Shown here piece after piece: positions 1 to 8,611 of a stretch of DNA of 64,000 bases. Numbering within the stretch: position 1 is the stretch's first letter; each line of letters begins with the position of its first letter. The notes below the pieces were generated by a model. That model did not search any database. It was not told where the DNA came from and was given only the letters and a program-made list of their open reading frames with translations. Source of the stretch: Catenulispora sp. GP43 (GTDB lineage: Bacteria; Actinomycetota; Actinomycetes; Streptomycetales; Catenulisporaceae); contig NZ_JBGCCT010000002.1 of assembly GCF_041260665.1 (NCBI RefSeq), positions 496,001-560,000 on the forward strand, given 5' to 3'. The position numbers and the translations under genes were made by a program.

Positions 1-249
1 CTCCTCGCCGGGGCCGACCTGCAGGCGGATCCCGATGTGGTTGGCCATGACGCCGGTCGGGACGAACATCGCCTCCGGGAAGCCGAAAAGGGCCGCGACG
101 GCCTCCTCCAGCCGCCGGACGGTGGGGTCCTCGCCGTACTGGTCGTCGCCCACCGGCGCCGCGGCCATCGCCTCGCGCATCGGCGCGGAGGGCTTGGTGA
201 CGGTGTCGCTGCGCAGGTCGATCGGGAACTCGATGTCAATGGTCGCCAT
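1..249 (-). CDS. Low-specificity L-threonine aldolase, N-terminal part (cut by left edge)
   Basis: Reading leftward from an ATG at 249, the frame stays open to the window edge for 83 codons. The protein opens with [18 protein letters not shown], then [17 protein letters not shown] and [16 protein letters not shown]. These are the N-terminal signatures of PLP-dependent L-threonine aldolases (fold type I), which cleave threonine or allo-threonine to glycine and acetaldehyde in the cytosol. The PLP lysine and the C-terminal three quarters lie outside the window. It is transcribed in the same direction as the DAHP synthase, 65 nt downstream of that gene's stop, so a shared transcript is possible. 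Family assignment is strong; substrate preference cannot be judged. Confidence 0.9.
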   Translation of the reverse strand, partial: MATIDIEFPIDLRSDTVTKPSAPMREAMAAAPVGDDQYGEDPTVRRLEEAVAALFGFPEAMFVPTGVMANHIGIRLQVGPGEE

Positions 250-314
250 GGGGCGAAACGTATCGCTCCCGGCCCGGTGGCGCCGGGTCGGGAGCGATGA
301 AGGGCGTGCTGCCG

Positions 315-1679
315 CTAGCGGCGGGCGCGCAGCATCTCGGCGACGAGGAACGCCAGGTCCAGCGACTGGCTGCGGTTCAGCCGGGGGTCGCACAGCGTCT
401 CGTAGCGGGTGTGCAGGACGTCGAAGGCGATCTCCTCGCCGCCGCCGACGCACTCGGTGACGTCCTCGCCGGTGAGCTCGACGTGGATGCCGCCGGGGTG
501 CGAGCCGAGGCCGTGGTGCACCTCGAAGAAGCCCTTGACCTCGTCGAGCACGTCGTCGAAGCGGCGGGTCTTGTGGCCCGAGGGCGCCTCGAAGGTGTTG
601 CCGTGCATCGGGTCGCAGATCCAGGCCACCTGGTGGCCCTCGCCGCGGACCTTCTCCACCAGCGCCGGCAGCTTCTCGCGCACCTGCCCCGCGCCCATGC
701 GCACGATGAAGGACAGCCGGCCCGGCTCGCGGTCGGGGTCCAGCCGGTCCAGGTAGGCCAGCGCGTCGTCCGGGCTGGTCTTCGGGCCCAGCTTGATCCC
801 GATCGGGTTGCTGATCCGGCTGAAGTACTCCACGTGCGCGCCGTCCAGGTCCCGGGTGCGCTCGCCGATCCAGACGTAGTGGCCGCTGGTGGCGTAGGGC
901 TTGCCGGTGCGCGAGTCGATGCGGGTCAGCGCCGACTCGTACGGAAGCACCAGGCCCTCGTGCGCGGCGTAGAACTCGACGGTGCGCAGCTCCTCGGGTT
1001 CGGTGCCGCAGGCCCGCATGAACTGCAGGGCGCGGTCGATCTCGCCGGCCAGCACCTCGTAGCGCTCCCCGGAGGGCGAACCGGCCACGAAGTCCTGGTT
1101 CCAGGCGTGCACCTGGCGCATGTCGGCGTAGCCGCCGGTGGTGAACGCGCGCACCAGGTTCAGCGTGGAGGCGCTGGCCTGGTACATGCGCAGCAGGCGC
1201 TTGGGGTCCGGGGTGCGGGCCTCGGGCGTGAAGTCGAAGCCGTTGACCGAGTCGCCGCGGTACGCCGGAAGGGTGACGCCGTCGCGGGTCTCCGTCGAGC
1301 TGGAGCGGGGCTTGGAGTACTGCCCGGCGATGCGCCCGACCTTCACCACCGGCAGCGAGGCCGCGTAGGTGAGGACGACCGCCATCTGGAGCAGGGTCTT
1401 GAGCTTGGCGCGGATCGCGTCGGCGGTGACGCCGGCGAACGTCTCGGCGCAGTCGCCGCCGGTGAGCAGGAAGGCCTCGCCCCGGGCCACCGCGGCGATC
1501 CGGTCCTTGAGCTGGTCGGCCTCCCCGGCGAAGACCAGCGGCGGATACGAGCGGAGCTCGGAGACGACGGCGGACAGCTCGGCGGCGTCCGGCCACTCCG
1601 GCTGCTGGCCCGCGGGGAGCGCGGACCACGTGTCTTCGACGGATCCGGTCCCGGCCGGATTCCTGACAACTTCGCTCAT
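315..1679 (-). CDS. aroF: Class II 3-deoxy-D-arabino-heptulosonate 7-phosphate (DAHP) synthase
   Basis: This 454-aa protein condenses phosphoenolpyruvate and erythrose 4-phosphate, the first step of the shikimate pathway to aromatic amino acids. It is the plant/actinobacterial class II type: it contains [13 protein letters not shown] near residue 90 (with the metal-binding Cys), [40 protein letters not shown] [16 protein letters not shown], and the late [18 protein letters not shown] segment. Length and motif order match full-length family members. The start is an ATG at 1679. No leader peptide or attenuator is evident in the 169 nt upstream, which also separates it from the divergent GNAT gene. 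The gene symbol follows common actinobacterial use; aroG or aroH are used for the same protein. Confidence 0.96.
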   Translation of the reverse strand: MSEVVRNPAGTGSVEDTWSALPAGQQPEWPDAAELSAVVSELRSYPPLVFAGEADQLKDRIAAVARGEAFLLTGGDCAETFAGVTADAIRAKLKTLLQMAVVLTYAASLPVVKVGRIAGQYSKPRSSSTETRDGVTLPAYRGDSVNGFDFTPEARTPDPKRLLRMYQASASTLNLVRAFTTGGYADMRQVHAWNQDFVAGSPSGERYEVLAGEIDRALQFMRACGTEPEELRTVEFYAAHEGLVLPYESALTRIDSRTGKPYATSGHYVWIGERTRDLDGAHVEYFSRISNPIGIKLGPKTSPDDALAYLDRLDPDREPGRLSFIVRMGAGQVREKLPALVEKVRGEGHQVAWICDPMHGNTFEAPSGHKTRRFDDVLDEVKGFFEVHHGLGSHPGGIHVELTGEDVTECVGGGEEIAFDVLHTRYETLCDPRLNRSQSLDLAFLVAEMLRARR

Positions 1680-1848
1680 TGAGCCAGGGTACGCGAAGCT
1701 TCGCCGGGCTCCGCGGACGCGTCCAGAGCGTGGGACCGGGAGGTCCGAGCCGCGGGACCGCGGAGTGCTGACCGGCTGTGATGGAGGATGCTCGCGGGGT
1801 AGTCGGGGCTGTGGGGGTTCGTGTGGGCCGGTCGGTTATGCTCCGGCC

Positions 1849-2376
1849 ATGGTGGACTGGGTTCGCCTCGAACTGGACGTCGAGGCATTCGACGACGCGG
1901 CCTTCGAGCGGTATCCGCGGCGGGCCCGCGAGGCCGGTATCGACTTCGCCACCCTGGCCGACCTCGGCGACACCGCCGATCACCGCCGCGCGGTATACGA
2001 GCTGAACAAGACCTGCTCAGCGGACATCCCGGAGCGCGGCGAGTTCTTCAGCTACGAGGAGTACCTGGCACAACGGATCGAGGTGCCCACGTTCGATCCC
2101 GCCGGCATCGTGCTGGCCATCCGCGATGAGGCGTGGATCGGGATGTCGGCCACCTCACTGCGGTCGCCGGAGGTCGCGTTCAGCGAGATGACCGGCGTGC
2201 TGGCGCCGTACCGGGGCCAGGGCCTGTCGCTGGCGTTGAAGGTGCCGGCCATCCGGTTCGTGCGGGCCGCCGGCCGCCGGCGGCTCGTGGCCTTCCACCA
2301 CCCGCGCAACGCTTCCGCGATCGCGATGAACCGGCGCCTGGGCTTCGTCGGCCAGGGCGGTTCTGCGGCGGACTAG
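1849..2376 (+). CDS. GNAT-family N-acetyltransferase
   Basis: A 175-aa single-domain protein of the GCN5-related acetyltransferase fold. The acetyl-CoA-binding motif A is visible as [17 protein letters not shown] (about residues 115-131, the RGQGL loop), followed by a late strand ending [10 protein letters not shown], which is the usual motif B. The N-terminal half, with [12 protein letters not shown] and a preceding ELNK segment, resembles mycothiol-synthase-like or RimI-like GNATs, so the substrate is unknown. I chose the ATG at 1849; a GTG codon follows directly. It is transcribed away from aroF and converges on the LuxR regulator, whose stop lies 37 nt beyond this gene's stop. Confidence 0.85.
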   Translation: MVDWVRLELDVEAFDDAAFERYPRRAREAGIDFATLADLGDTADHRRAVYELNKTCSADIPERGEFFSYEEYLAQRIEVPTFDPAGIVLAIRDEAWIGMSATSLRSPEVAFSEMTGVLAPYRGQGLSLALKVPAIRFVRAAGRRRLVAFHHPRNASAIAMNRRLGFVGQGGSAAD

Positions 2377-2412
2377 CCAGCTCCGGCAGTCCAGACCCGG
2401 CAGTCCAGAAAC
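2377..2412. repeat. Short direct repeats behind the LuxR response-regulator stop
   Basis: On the minus strand the end of the regulator reads CTGGACTGA (stop TGA at 2413-2415), and the next 30 nt contain CTGGACTGCCGG twice at 14-nt spacing. The repeated core CTGGACTG is therefore the gene end itself plus two further copies lying between the two convergent stops. See the related gene-end repeats near 15,250, 25,190 and 39,730. Confidence 0.7.
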
Positions 2413-3087
2413 TCAGTCCAGCCACCCCGGCCGCGCCAGCCCCGACTCGTACGCCAGCACCACCAGCTGCGCCCGGTCGCGCGCGCCGAGCTTGACCATG
2501 CTACGGCTGACGTGCGTCTTGGCGGTGAGCGGGCTCAGCACCAGCCGGTCAGCGATCTCCTCGTTGCTCAGCCCGGCCGCGACCAGGGCCAGGACCTCCC
2601 GCTCGCGCTCGGTCAGGGCCTTGATCTGCTCGGCGGCCGGGTTCGGGCCGGTGCGCTTGCTGCGGACCGCGAACTCCTCGATCAGGCGGCGGGTGACGCT
2701 GGGGGCCAGCAGGGCCTCGCCGGCGGCCACCGCGCGCAGGCCGCGGAGCAGGTCCGCGGGCTCGGTGTCCTTCAGCAGGAAGCCGCTGGCGCCGGCGCGG
2801 ATCGCCTCGAAGACGTACTCGTCCAGCTCGAAGGTGGTCAGGATGAGGATGCGGACGCCGGAGAGCTTCTCGTCGGCGGTGATCAGGCGGGTGGCCTCCA
2901 GGCCGTCGGTGCCGGGCATGCGGATGTCCATCAGGATCACGTCCGGGGCCAGCTCGGCGGCCATGCGGTGGGCCTGGGCGCCGTCGGTGGCCTCGCCGGC
3001 CACCTCGATGCCGTCCTGCACCTCCAGCAGCGCGCGAAAGCCGGCGCGCACCAGCGCCTGGTCGTCGGCGAGCAGGACCCTGATCAT
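2413..3087 (-). CDS. NarL/LuxR-family two-component response regulator
   Basis: This 224-aa protein has an N-terminal receiver domain (MIRVLLADDQALVRAGFR, acidic pair D8-D9, phospho-acceptor Asp54 in ILMDIRMPG, Lys in FLLKDTEPADLLR) and a C-terminal LuxR helix-turn-helix (LTEREREVLALVAAGLSNEEI-type segment, then VLSPLTAKTHVS). It should bind DNA when phosphorylated by the kinase encoded just upstream, whose stop overlaps its ATG by 4 nt (ATGA at 3084-3087), indicating translational coupling. The target genes are unknown; the neighbouring small membrane protein is one possibility. Recognition of the family is secure. Confidence 0.95.
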   Translation of the reverse strand: MIRVLLADDQALVRAGFRALLEVQDGIEVAGEATDGAQAHRMAAELAPDVILMDIRMPGTDGLEATRLITADEKLSGVRILILTTFELDEYVFEAIRAGASGFLLKDTEPADLLRGLRAVAAGEALLAPSVTRRLIEEFAVRSKRTGPNPAAEQIKALTEREREVLALVAAGLSNEEIADRLVLSPLTAKTHVSRSMVKLGARDRAQLVVLAYESGLARPGWLD

Positions 3088-4325
3088 CGTCGCTCCTCTG
3101 CGAGGGGGGATCCGGTGTCGGCGTAGGGGATGTGCGCGTCGACCCGGAAGCCGCCGCCGGGTTGGGGACCGGCGGTGAGCGTGCCGCCGAAGGCGCCGGC
3201 CCGCTCGCGCATGCCGGGCAGGCCGTTGCCGCCGGTCGCGGTCTCGCCGAGCGGGCAGCCCCGGCCGTCGTCGGCGACGCGCAGGTGCAGGCCGTCGGCC
3301 GCCTCCACCAGGATGGTCACGTGCACGGCGCCGGAATGCCGGACCACGTTCGTCAGCGACTCCTGCACGATCCGGTACCCGGCCTGGCTGACCGCCAGCG
3401 GGACCCGCTCGGGGTCGCCGACCACGCTGAGCGCCACCTTGAGCCCGGCGGCCTCGGCCAGCTCCACCAGGTGCGCCAGCCGTCCCAGGTCCGGGGCCGG
3501 GTCCCGGGGCGCGGCCCGGTCGCCGCGCAGCACGGTCAGCACCGAGCGCACCTCCCCCAGCGCCGAGCGGCTGGCGTCCTTGATCGCCGACAGCGCGATC
3601 CGGGCCTGCTCGGGGCGGCGGTCCATGACCTCCAGCGCCACGTTGGCCTGCACCGCTATCAGCGAGATCGAGTGCGCGAGGACGTCGTGCAGCTCACGGG
3701 CGATCTCCAGCCGTTCCTCGCTCGCCTGCCGCCGCGACTCCTGCTCACGGGCCTTGGCCTCCTGCTCGCGGGCCCTTTGCGATTCCAGCGCGCGCTGGCG
3801 CAGGACCCGGAACAGCTCGGCCAGCATCAGCAGCGCCAACAGCCAGCCGGCGGTGAACAGGATCTCGGTGGGGCTGCTGCGCAGCTGGCCCGGTGCGCCG
3901 TGGGTGGGCACGAAGATCATCCCGATGGCGAACAGGACCGACCCGGTCCACACCTCGCGCCGGTACCCCGTGCCGCCGATGACGATCACAGCCAGCAACG
4001 CGTTCAGGAAGATCGGGCCGTAGGCGTAGCCCATCAGGAGGTAGAGCAGGGTCGCGCCCAGACAGACGGCGAGCGCCGTGCGCGGAAAGCGCCGCCGGTG
4101 GTGCAGCGCGACCGGCCCGGCGATCACCAGGACCCAGGCGAACCAGTCCAGCGGACGGACGCCGTACTGGTGGACGCCGCTGCCCGTCCCATGCCAGTGG
4201 CCGTACGCGCCCCAGGTCCCGAGCAGGTCGAACACCAAGACGATCAAAGGCAGCGCGACCGTCGACCGTTCCATCCACAACCACATCAGCCAGGGGCGCG
4301 AGGGCGGCGGCGGCTGTTCGGTCAT
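3084..4325 (-). CDS. Sensor histidine kinase, NarL/DesK type, membrane-bound
   Basis: A 413-aa kinase with about five hydrophobic segments in residues 20-175 and only short extracellular loops, a coiled-coil linker rich in Arg/Glu/Gln (about 178-205), a HisKA_3 dimerisation domain with the phospho-His at residue 213 (ARELHDVLAHS), and a HATPase domain with N-box ESLTNVVRHS and G-box DDGRGC ... GGNGLPGMRERA. Such intramembrane kinases usually sense membrane or cell-envelope state. It pairs with the overlapping response-regulator gene. Start is the ATG at 4325, 14 nt after the stop of the membrane-protein gene upstream, so the three genes may be one transcript. Confidence 0.94.
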   Translation of the reverse strand: MTEQPPPPSRPWLMWLWMERSTVALPLIVLVFDLLGTWGAYGHWHGTGSGVHQYGVRPLDWFAWVLVIAGPVALHHRRRFPRTALAVCLGATLLYLLMGYAYGPIFLNALLAVIVIGGTGYRREVWTGSVLFAIGMIFVPTHGAPGQLRSSPTEILFTAGWLLALLMLAELFRVLRQRALESQRAREQEAKAREQESRRQASEERLEIARELHDVLAHSISLIAVQANVALEVMDRRPEQARIALSAIKDASRSALGEVRSVLTVLRGDRAAPRDPAPDLGRLAHLVELAEAAGLKVALSVVGDPERVPLAVSQAGYRIVQESLTNVVRHSGAVHVTILVEAADGLHLRVADDGRGCPLGETATGGNGLPGMRERAGAFGGTLTAGPQPGGGFRVDAHIPYADTGSPLAEERR

Positions 4326-4339
4326 GGTTGAACGCTAGA

Positions 4340-5017
4340 TCACATCGCGGGCCGCGGGTATCCGTCCAGCGGAGGCTGTGGCGTGCCGCCGACTACTCCG
4401 GGAGGAGTATGCGCAGGTCCCACCGCGGCCTCGGCCTCGGACTCGGCCTCGGACTCGGCCTCGGACTCGGACTCCAGGACCTTGATGTGCCGCCACACCG
4501 GGATCAGCGGCAGCACCCCGACCACCCCGAACGACATGTCGATCACCGACCACCAGAACGGGATGCCCCGGATCGGCCCGCACACCAGCGCCAACGGGAA
4601 AACCCCGGCGCAGGCGATCATCCCGAACTGGATCACCCACTTGTTGCGCACCGGATCACGCCAGGGCCCGTAGAAGGCCACGGCGATGGTGAGGTGCCCG
4701 AAGGCGAGCCAGTCGGTGCCGTAGGCGAGGAAGGGGTACTTGGCGTTGGTCTCGCGCAAAGCCTGGTGGGTGCGGTCGATCCAGCTGGTGAGGCCGGCCG
4801 GCGCCGGCGAGTGGTGGAGCCAGCCGCTGAGCCAGCGGGTCTCGGTCTCCAGCGGGAAGGCGGTGACGCCGCTGAGGACCAGTCCGGTGATGAAGAGCGC
4901 GAGCCAGAGGCGGATGCGGCGGAGCCGTTGGTCACTGTCCACGTCCGTGACGTTAGGACGGACGCGGGGTGGGAGCCCTGGCGCCGGTGGGGCGATCACA
5001 TGTTCTTCACGCGGCAT
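4340..5017 (-). CDS. Small polytopic membrane protein with Ser-Glu-Ala repeat tail
   Basis: A 225-aa protein with four predicted membrane helices: around RLWLALFITGLVLSGVTAF, LAFGHLTIAVAFYG, FGMIACAGVFPLALVCG and FWWSVIDMSFGVVGVLPLI. The cytosolic tail contains a run of alternating Ser-Glu and Ala-Glu produced by a hexanucleotide DNA repeat (4429-4470), then a Pro/Gly-rich end. I recognise no functional domain; similar small membrane proteins occur upstream of actinobacterial two-component systems. It precedes the kinase by 14 nt and its start overlaps the end of the SMP-30-like gene by 11 nt. The first 20 residues before the first helix are weakly supported; a later start is possible. Confidence 0.75.
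   Translation of the reverse strand: MPREEHVIAPPAPGLPPRVRPNVTDVDSDQRLRRIRLWLALFITGLVLSGVTAFPLETETRWLSGWLHHSPAPAGLTSWIDRTHQALRETNAKYPFLAYGTDWLAFGHLTIAVAFYGPWRDPVRNKWVIQFGMIACAGVFPLALVCGPIRGIPFWWSVIDMSFGVVGVLPLIPVWRHIKVLESESEAESEAESEAEAAVGPAHTPPGVVGGTPQPPLDGYPRPAM
4429..4470. repeat. Hexanucleotide tandem repeat (cctcgg/actcgg) in the membrane-protein gene
   Basis: Seven consecutive 6-bp units alternate between cctcgg and actcgg. Read on the minus strand they encode the Ser-Glu/Ala-Glu tail of the membrane protein. Because the unit is a multiple of three, changes in copy number would alter tail length without shifting the frame. Confidence 0.9.
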
Positions 5018-6014
5018 CGCCGAGTTCGATGACGGCGATGGCAGCCTCCGTGAGACTGCCCATGTACAGCGTCTCCCCGCTCCGCCGCACCGCGGTGACC
5101 GCCTTGTATCCGACCCCCCACCCGCGCACTTCCCGCGCCTTCGCGCCGTCCGGACCGACCGCGATCGCCCACGCCAGGTCCTTCTCCCCCGGCTGCAGCC
5201 GCTCGGGCGTGGCCCACACCAGCGAGCGCAGCCGCGGGTGCCTGGGCAGGAGCCAGTCCAGGGCCGGGTCGCGGGGCGAGACCATGGCGACCCAGATCAG
5301 GCCTTCGGCGTCGCGGGTGAGGTTGTCGGGGAAGCCGGGCAGCGGGGCTCCGAAGGGTGCGGTGCGGCCGGCGTCGGGGCCTTCGAGCTCGACCCGGGTC
5401 AAGCAGTAGCCGCCGGTCTCGGCGACGACGGCCGCCGCGCCGTCCTCGATCAGCACGATGCCGTTGGCGAACGCGAAGCCGTCGGCGACCAAGTCCACGA
5501 CGCCGTCGCGGTAACGGAACAGGCGGCCGGTCGTGGAATGCTCGAACAGGTCGCCCCGGTACTGGTCGATGTTGAAGTGCCGCGAGGACTGGGTGAAGTA
5601 GATGCTCCCGTCGGCGGCGACGGCCGCGTTGCTGCAGAAGATCAGGGGCTCCCCCGCGACCTCCGCGGCGAGCACCTTCACCGTCCCGTCGGAACGCCGC
5701 ACCTCCAGCAGCCCGCGGTAGGCGTCGCACACGACCAGCGCGTCCTCGCCGAGCAGCTCCAGCCCGAGCGGACGTCCGCCGGTGTCGGCGACGGCCTGGG
5801 TCTGGCCGTCGGGCGTGACACGCAGGATGCGACCGTCGGCGAGTCCGGTGAACAGCGTGCCGGAGGCGTCGACCGCGATGTGCTCCGGCCCGGCGCCCGG
5901 CAACGGGATGCGTCTCAACCCCGTCAGCGTCGGGGTGTCGCCGCGCCGGCGGACCTGGTGCGGGTTCGGCGGCGGGGTCCACCGCACCGCGGCCATTTTC
6001 GCGCGCCGAGTCAC
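5007..6014 (-). CDS. SMP-30/gluconolactonase-like (strictosidine-synthase-like) beta-propeller protein
   Basis: A 335-aa protein with the repeated strand pattern of a six-bladed propeller: GPEHIAVDASGTLFTGLADGRILRV, RPLGLELLGEDALVVCDAYRG, CSNAAVAADGSIYFTQSSR, ANGIVLIEDGAAAVVAETG, FPDNLTRDAEGLIWVAMVS and a late GETLYMGSL. The Asn-Gly and Asp residues in these blades fit the metal-binding positions of SMP-30/strictosidine-synthase-like lactonases. Substrate is unknown. The frame begins with GTG at 6014, supported by a GGGAGGGGG Shine-Dalgarno 5 nt upstream; an ATG lies 6 codons later. That ribosome-binding site is one arm of a hairpin (6018-6065) following pfkA. No signal peptide is evident. 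Confidence 0.82.
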   Translation of the reverse strand: MTRRAKMAAVRWTPPPNPHQVRRRGDTPTLTGLRRIPLPGAGPEHIAVDASGTLFTGLADGRILRVTPDGQTQAVADTGGRPLGLELLGEDALVVCDAYRGLLEVRRSDGTVKVLAAEVAGEPLIFCSNAAVAADGSIYFTQSSRHFNIDQYRGDLFEHSTTGRLFRYRDGVVDLVADGFAFANGIVLIEDGAAAVVAETGGYCLTRVELEGPDAGRTAPFGAPLPGFPDNLTRDAEGLIWVAMVSPRDPALDWLLPRHPRLRSLVWATPERLQPGEKDLAWAIAVGPDGAKAREVRGWGVGYKAVTAVRRSGETLYMGSLTEAAIAVIELGDAA

Positions 6015-6017
6015 AAA

Positions 6018-6065
6018 CGCCCCCTCCCGCCGGTCCGGAATGAGGACGCTAGTGGGGAGGGGGCG
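6018..6065 (-). terminator. Hairpin after pfkA whose 3' arm carries the next gene's ribosome-binding site
   Basis: Perfect 11-bp arms, cgccccctccc (6018-6028) and gggagggggcg (6055-6065), are separated by 26 nt. On the minus-strand transcript the hairpin lies between the pfkA stop and the SMP-30-like start. It may terminate or attenuate transcription, or cover the Shine-Dalgarno of the downstream gene. No T-run follows. Confidence 0.55.
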
Positions 6066-6087
6066 AAAGCGCCAGATGCCACGCGGT

Positions 6088-7116
6088 TTAGCCGAAGAAC
6101 ACCTTCGCCTCGTCGTACAGGGACATCGGCACCGTCTTCAGCGTCGCCGTCGCGTCCTTCAGCGGCACCCGGATGATGTCCGTGCCGCGCAGCGCGACCA
6201 TCTTCCCGAAGTCGCCGTCGTGGACCGCGTCGATGGCGTGCAGGCCGAAGCGGGTGGCGAGCCAGCGGTCGAAGGGCGAGGGGGTGCCGCCGCGCTGGGT
6301 GTGGCCCAGGACGGTGGTGCGGGCCTCCTTCTTCGTGCGGCGCTCGATCTCGGCGGCCAGGCGCTCGCCGATGCCGCCGAGGCGGACGTGGCCGAAGGCG
6401 TCCAGTTCGCCGGAGGCCAGCTCCATCTGGCCGTCCTTGGGGGTCGCGCCCTCGGCGACCACCACGATCGGGGCGTAGCCGCGGGCGAAGCGGGACTCGA
6501 TCCAGCCGCAGACCTCCTCGATGTCGAAGGTGACCTCCGGGATCAGGATCACGTTGGCGCCGCCGGCCAGCCCCGAGTGCAGGGCGATCCAGCCGGCGTG
6601 GCGGCCCATCACCTCCACGATCAGCGCCCGCGAGTGCGACTCGGCGGTGGTGTGCAAACGGTCGATGGCCTCGGTCGCGACGTGGACCGCGGTGTCGAAG
6701 CCGAAGGTGTAGTCGGTGGCGTTCAGGTCATTGTCAATGGTCTTCGGTACGCCCACCACGTGGACGCCGTGGTCGTCGCCGAGCACGGTCGCCACGCCCA
6801 GGGTGTCCTCGCCGCCGATGGCGATCAGGGCGTCCACGCCCTCGGCTGCCAGGTTCTCCTTGATCCGCTCGACGCCGCCGTCCACCTTCAGCGGGTTGGT
6901 GCGCGAGGATCCGAGGATGGTGCCGCCGCGGGGCAGGATGCCGCGCACCGCCTCGACGTCCAACGGCTTGGTCATCCGCTCCAGGGGGCCCTTCCAGCCG
7001 TCCCGGAATCCCACGAACTCGAAGCCGTAATACTGCACGCCCTTGCGGACCGCGGCGCGGATCACCGCGTTCAGGCCCGGGCAGTCGCCGCCGCCGGTCA
7101 GCACTCCGATGCGCAT
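6088..7116 (-). CDS. pfkA: 6-phosphofructokinase, group III, with pyrophosphate-type signature residues
   Basis: This 342-aa protein phosphorylates fructose 6-phosphate in glycolysis. It starts MRIGVLTGGGDCPGLNA and includes GTILGSSRTNP, the catalytic PKTIDNDLNATDYTFGFDTA, EVMGRHAGWIAL and LGHTQRGGTPSPFDR. In ATP-dependent enzymes the donor-site motif is GGDGS or, in Streptomyces, GGEGT; here it is GGEDT, with Asp where ATP enzymes have Gly, and Lys follows Pro in PKTIDND. Asp plus Lys is the pattern of pyrophosphate-dependent enzymes such as that of Amycolatopsis methanolica. I chose ATG 7116 because AGGGAG lies 7 nt upstream, whereas the GTG at 7122 would be too close. The phosphoryl donor is an inference from two residues. 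Confidence 0.95.
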   Translation of the reverse strand: MRIGVLTGGGDCPGLNAVIRAAVRKGVQYYGFEFVGFRDGWKGPLERMTKPLDVEAVRGILPRGGTILGSSRTNPLKVDGGVERIKENLAAEGVDALIAIGGEDTLGVATVLGDDHGVHVVGVPKTIDNDLNATDYTFGFDTAVHVATEAIDRLHTTAESHSRALIVEVMGRHAGWIALHSGLAGGANVILIPEVTFDIEEVCGWIESRFARGYAPIVVVAEGATPKDGQMELASGELDAFGHVRLGGIGERLAAEIERRTKKEARTTVLGHTQRGGTPSPFDRWLATRFGLHAIDAVHDGDFGKMVALRGTDIIRVPLKDATATLKTVPMSLYDEAKVFFG

Positions 7117-7339
7117 GGCCACACTCCCTGATGTTCACGATGTGATCTGGGTCACCGTACGATCACCGCCACCGTAACCGCTACGAGACGGTAACGAGAA
7201 GCCGTTGATCACCTGCCGAGACACGCCGGTCACATCTGGTGATCTTCGCCCCCGGGCCATGTCGGGCGGGGATTGTCGCCCAGGGGCTTACACCCACGGG
7301 CCGATGTGCGGCCTTGCCGCAGCGTGACAGGGTTCGAAC

Positions 7340-8584
7340 ATGACGACCACACCGTTCACCGGCCGCGCCCGACCGTCCCGCCGCACGCTGCTGGGTGCCA
7401 CCCTGGCCGCCGGAACCGCGATCCCGTTGAGCCTGGCCGGCCGGGCCTCGGCCGCCACGGACGCCACGGGCGCCACCACCGGCGCGGGCAGCGCCGCCAC
7501 GAAGACCCCGGCGGCCCCCGCGCACCTGATCATCCCGCCGCCCACCGGCCCGCACCGGGTCGGCACCGTCAACCTGCACCTGGTCGACGTATCCCGCCCC
7601 GACCCGCTGACCCCGAGCCGGCCCTACCCGCTGATGGCCAGCATCTGGTACCCGGCGCGCGACACCGAGCGCTTCCCGACCGCGCCCTGGATGACGCCCG
7701 GCACGTTCCAGGCCTGGCTGGCGGACGTCGGATTCGACCCGACCAGCCTGCCGGTCCCGGACACCGCCGGCCACCTCGGCGCCCCGGCGCGGCGCGGGCG
7801 GCCCAGGCCCGTCATCCTCTTCTCCCACGGCGCCCACGACCACCGCTCCGACACCACGACGGTGGTGCAGGAACTCGTCAGCCACGGCTACGTGGTGGCC
7901 ACCGTGGACCACACCTACGACTCCTTCACGCAGTTCCCCGGCGGCCCGGTCCTGTCCCCCGAGCAAACCGTGAGAGTCCCCGAATCGCCGAGCGACTTCG
8001 CGGCCGACCTGCGGTTCCTGCTGGACACCGTCCAGGACATAGCCGCCGGCCACAACCCCGACGTGGACCGGCAGCCGCTGCCCGAGGGCCTGGCCGGCAG
8101 CCTGGACCTGGACCGGGTCGGCGTCTTCGGCTGGTCCAAGGGCGGCACCGCGGCCACCCTGGAGACCATCGCCGACGACCGGGTCCGCGCCGGCCTGGCC
8201 TTCGACGGCCCGATGGAGCCCACCATCACGACCGACCTGCACAAGCCCTTCATGATGATGAGCGCGGTCTTCACCAGGGAGTCCGACCCCGACGCCCAGG
8301 AGTTCTGGACGCACCTGTTGGGCTGGCGCCGCTATTGCGAGCTCGAAGGCGCCGAGCACATCTCCTTCACCGACAGCGAGGGCCTGATCCTGCCCGCGGC
8401 CGGGATCCTCGGGCTGAGCCAGGCCCAGGTCCAGGGCTTCGTCGGCACCATGGACCCGAACGAGGGGGTCCGGATCCAGCAGGCCTACCCGCGGGCGTTC
8501 TTCGACCTGCACCTGCGGAACCGGCCCAGCAGGCTGCTGGACGGGCCTTCGCCGGAGTTCCCCTCGGTGAAGTTCATGGCGTGA
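7340..8584 (+). CDS. Tat-exported alpha/beta-hydrolase, platelet-activating-factor acetylhydrolase-like
   Basis: A 414-aa secreted esterase/lipase. The N-terminus has a twin-arginine signal (RPSRRTLLGATLAAG, hydrophobic stretch, then Ala-rich region), so it should be exported folded through Tat. The mature part shows the PAF-acetylhydrolase/DLH-like pattern: PLMASIWYPA, LFSHGAHDHRSDTTTVVQEL (oxyanion side), the nucleophile elbow GWSKG (about residue 267), a D in LAFDGPM, and a late AEHISFTD that may supply the catalytic His. It is transcribed divergently from pfkA across a 217-nt gap and converges on the mycothiol-type gene. Natural substrate is unknown. Confidence 0.88.
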   Translation: MTTTPFTGRARPSRRTLLGATLAAGTAIPLSLAGRASAATDATGATTGAGSAATKTPAAPAHLIIPPPTGPHRVGTVNLHLVDVSRPDPLTPSRPYPLMASIWYPARDTERFPTAPWMTPGTFQAWLADVGFDPTSLPVPDTAGHLGAPARRGRPRPVILFSHGAHDHRSDTTTVVQELVSHGYVVATVDHTYDSFTQFPGGPVLSPEQTVRVPESPSDFAADLRFLLDTVQDIAAGHNPDVDRQPLPEGLAGSLDLDRVGVFGWSKGGTAATLETIADDRVRAGLAFDGPMEPTITTDLHKPFMMMSAVFTRESDPDAQEFWTHLLGWRRYCELEGAEHISFTDSEGLILPAAGILGLSQAQVQGFVGTMDPNEGVRIQQAYPRAFFDLHLRNRPSRLLDGPSPEFPSVKFMA

Positions 8585-8611
8585 CGGTCGGGACGCTGCG
8601 GCCGGGGCCGG

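Noticed and set aside
297-1682. Long plus-strand open frame (461 codons) antisense to aroF
   Set aside because: Its translation is Ala/Gly/Val/Arg-rich with no motif, as expected for the complement of a high-GC gene; the minus strand encodes a clear DAHP synthase.
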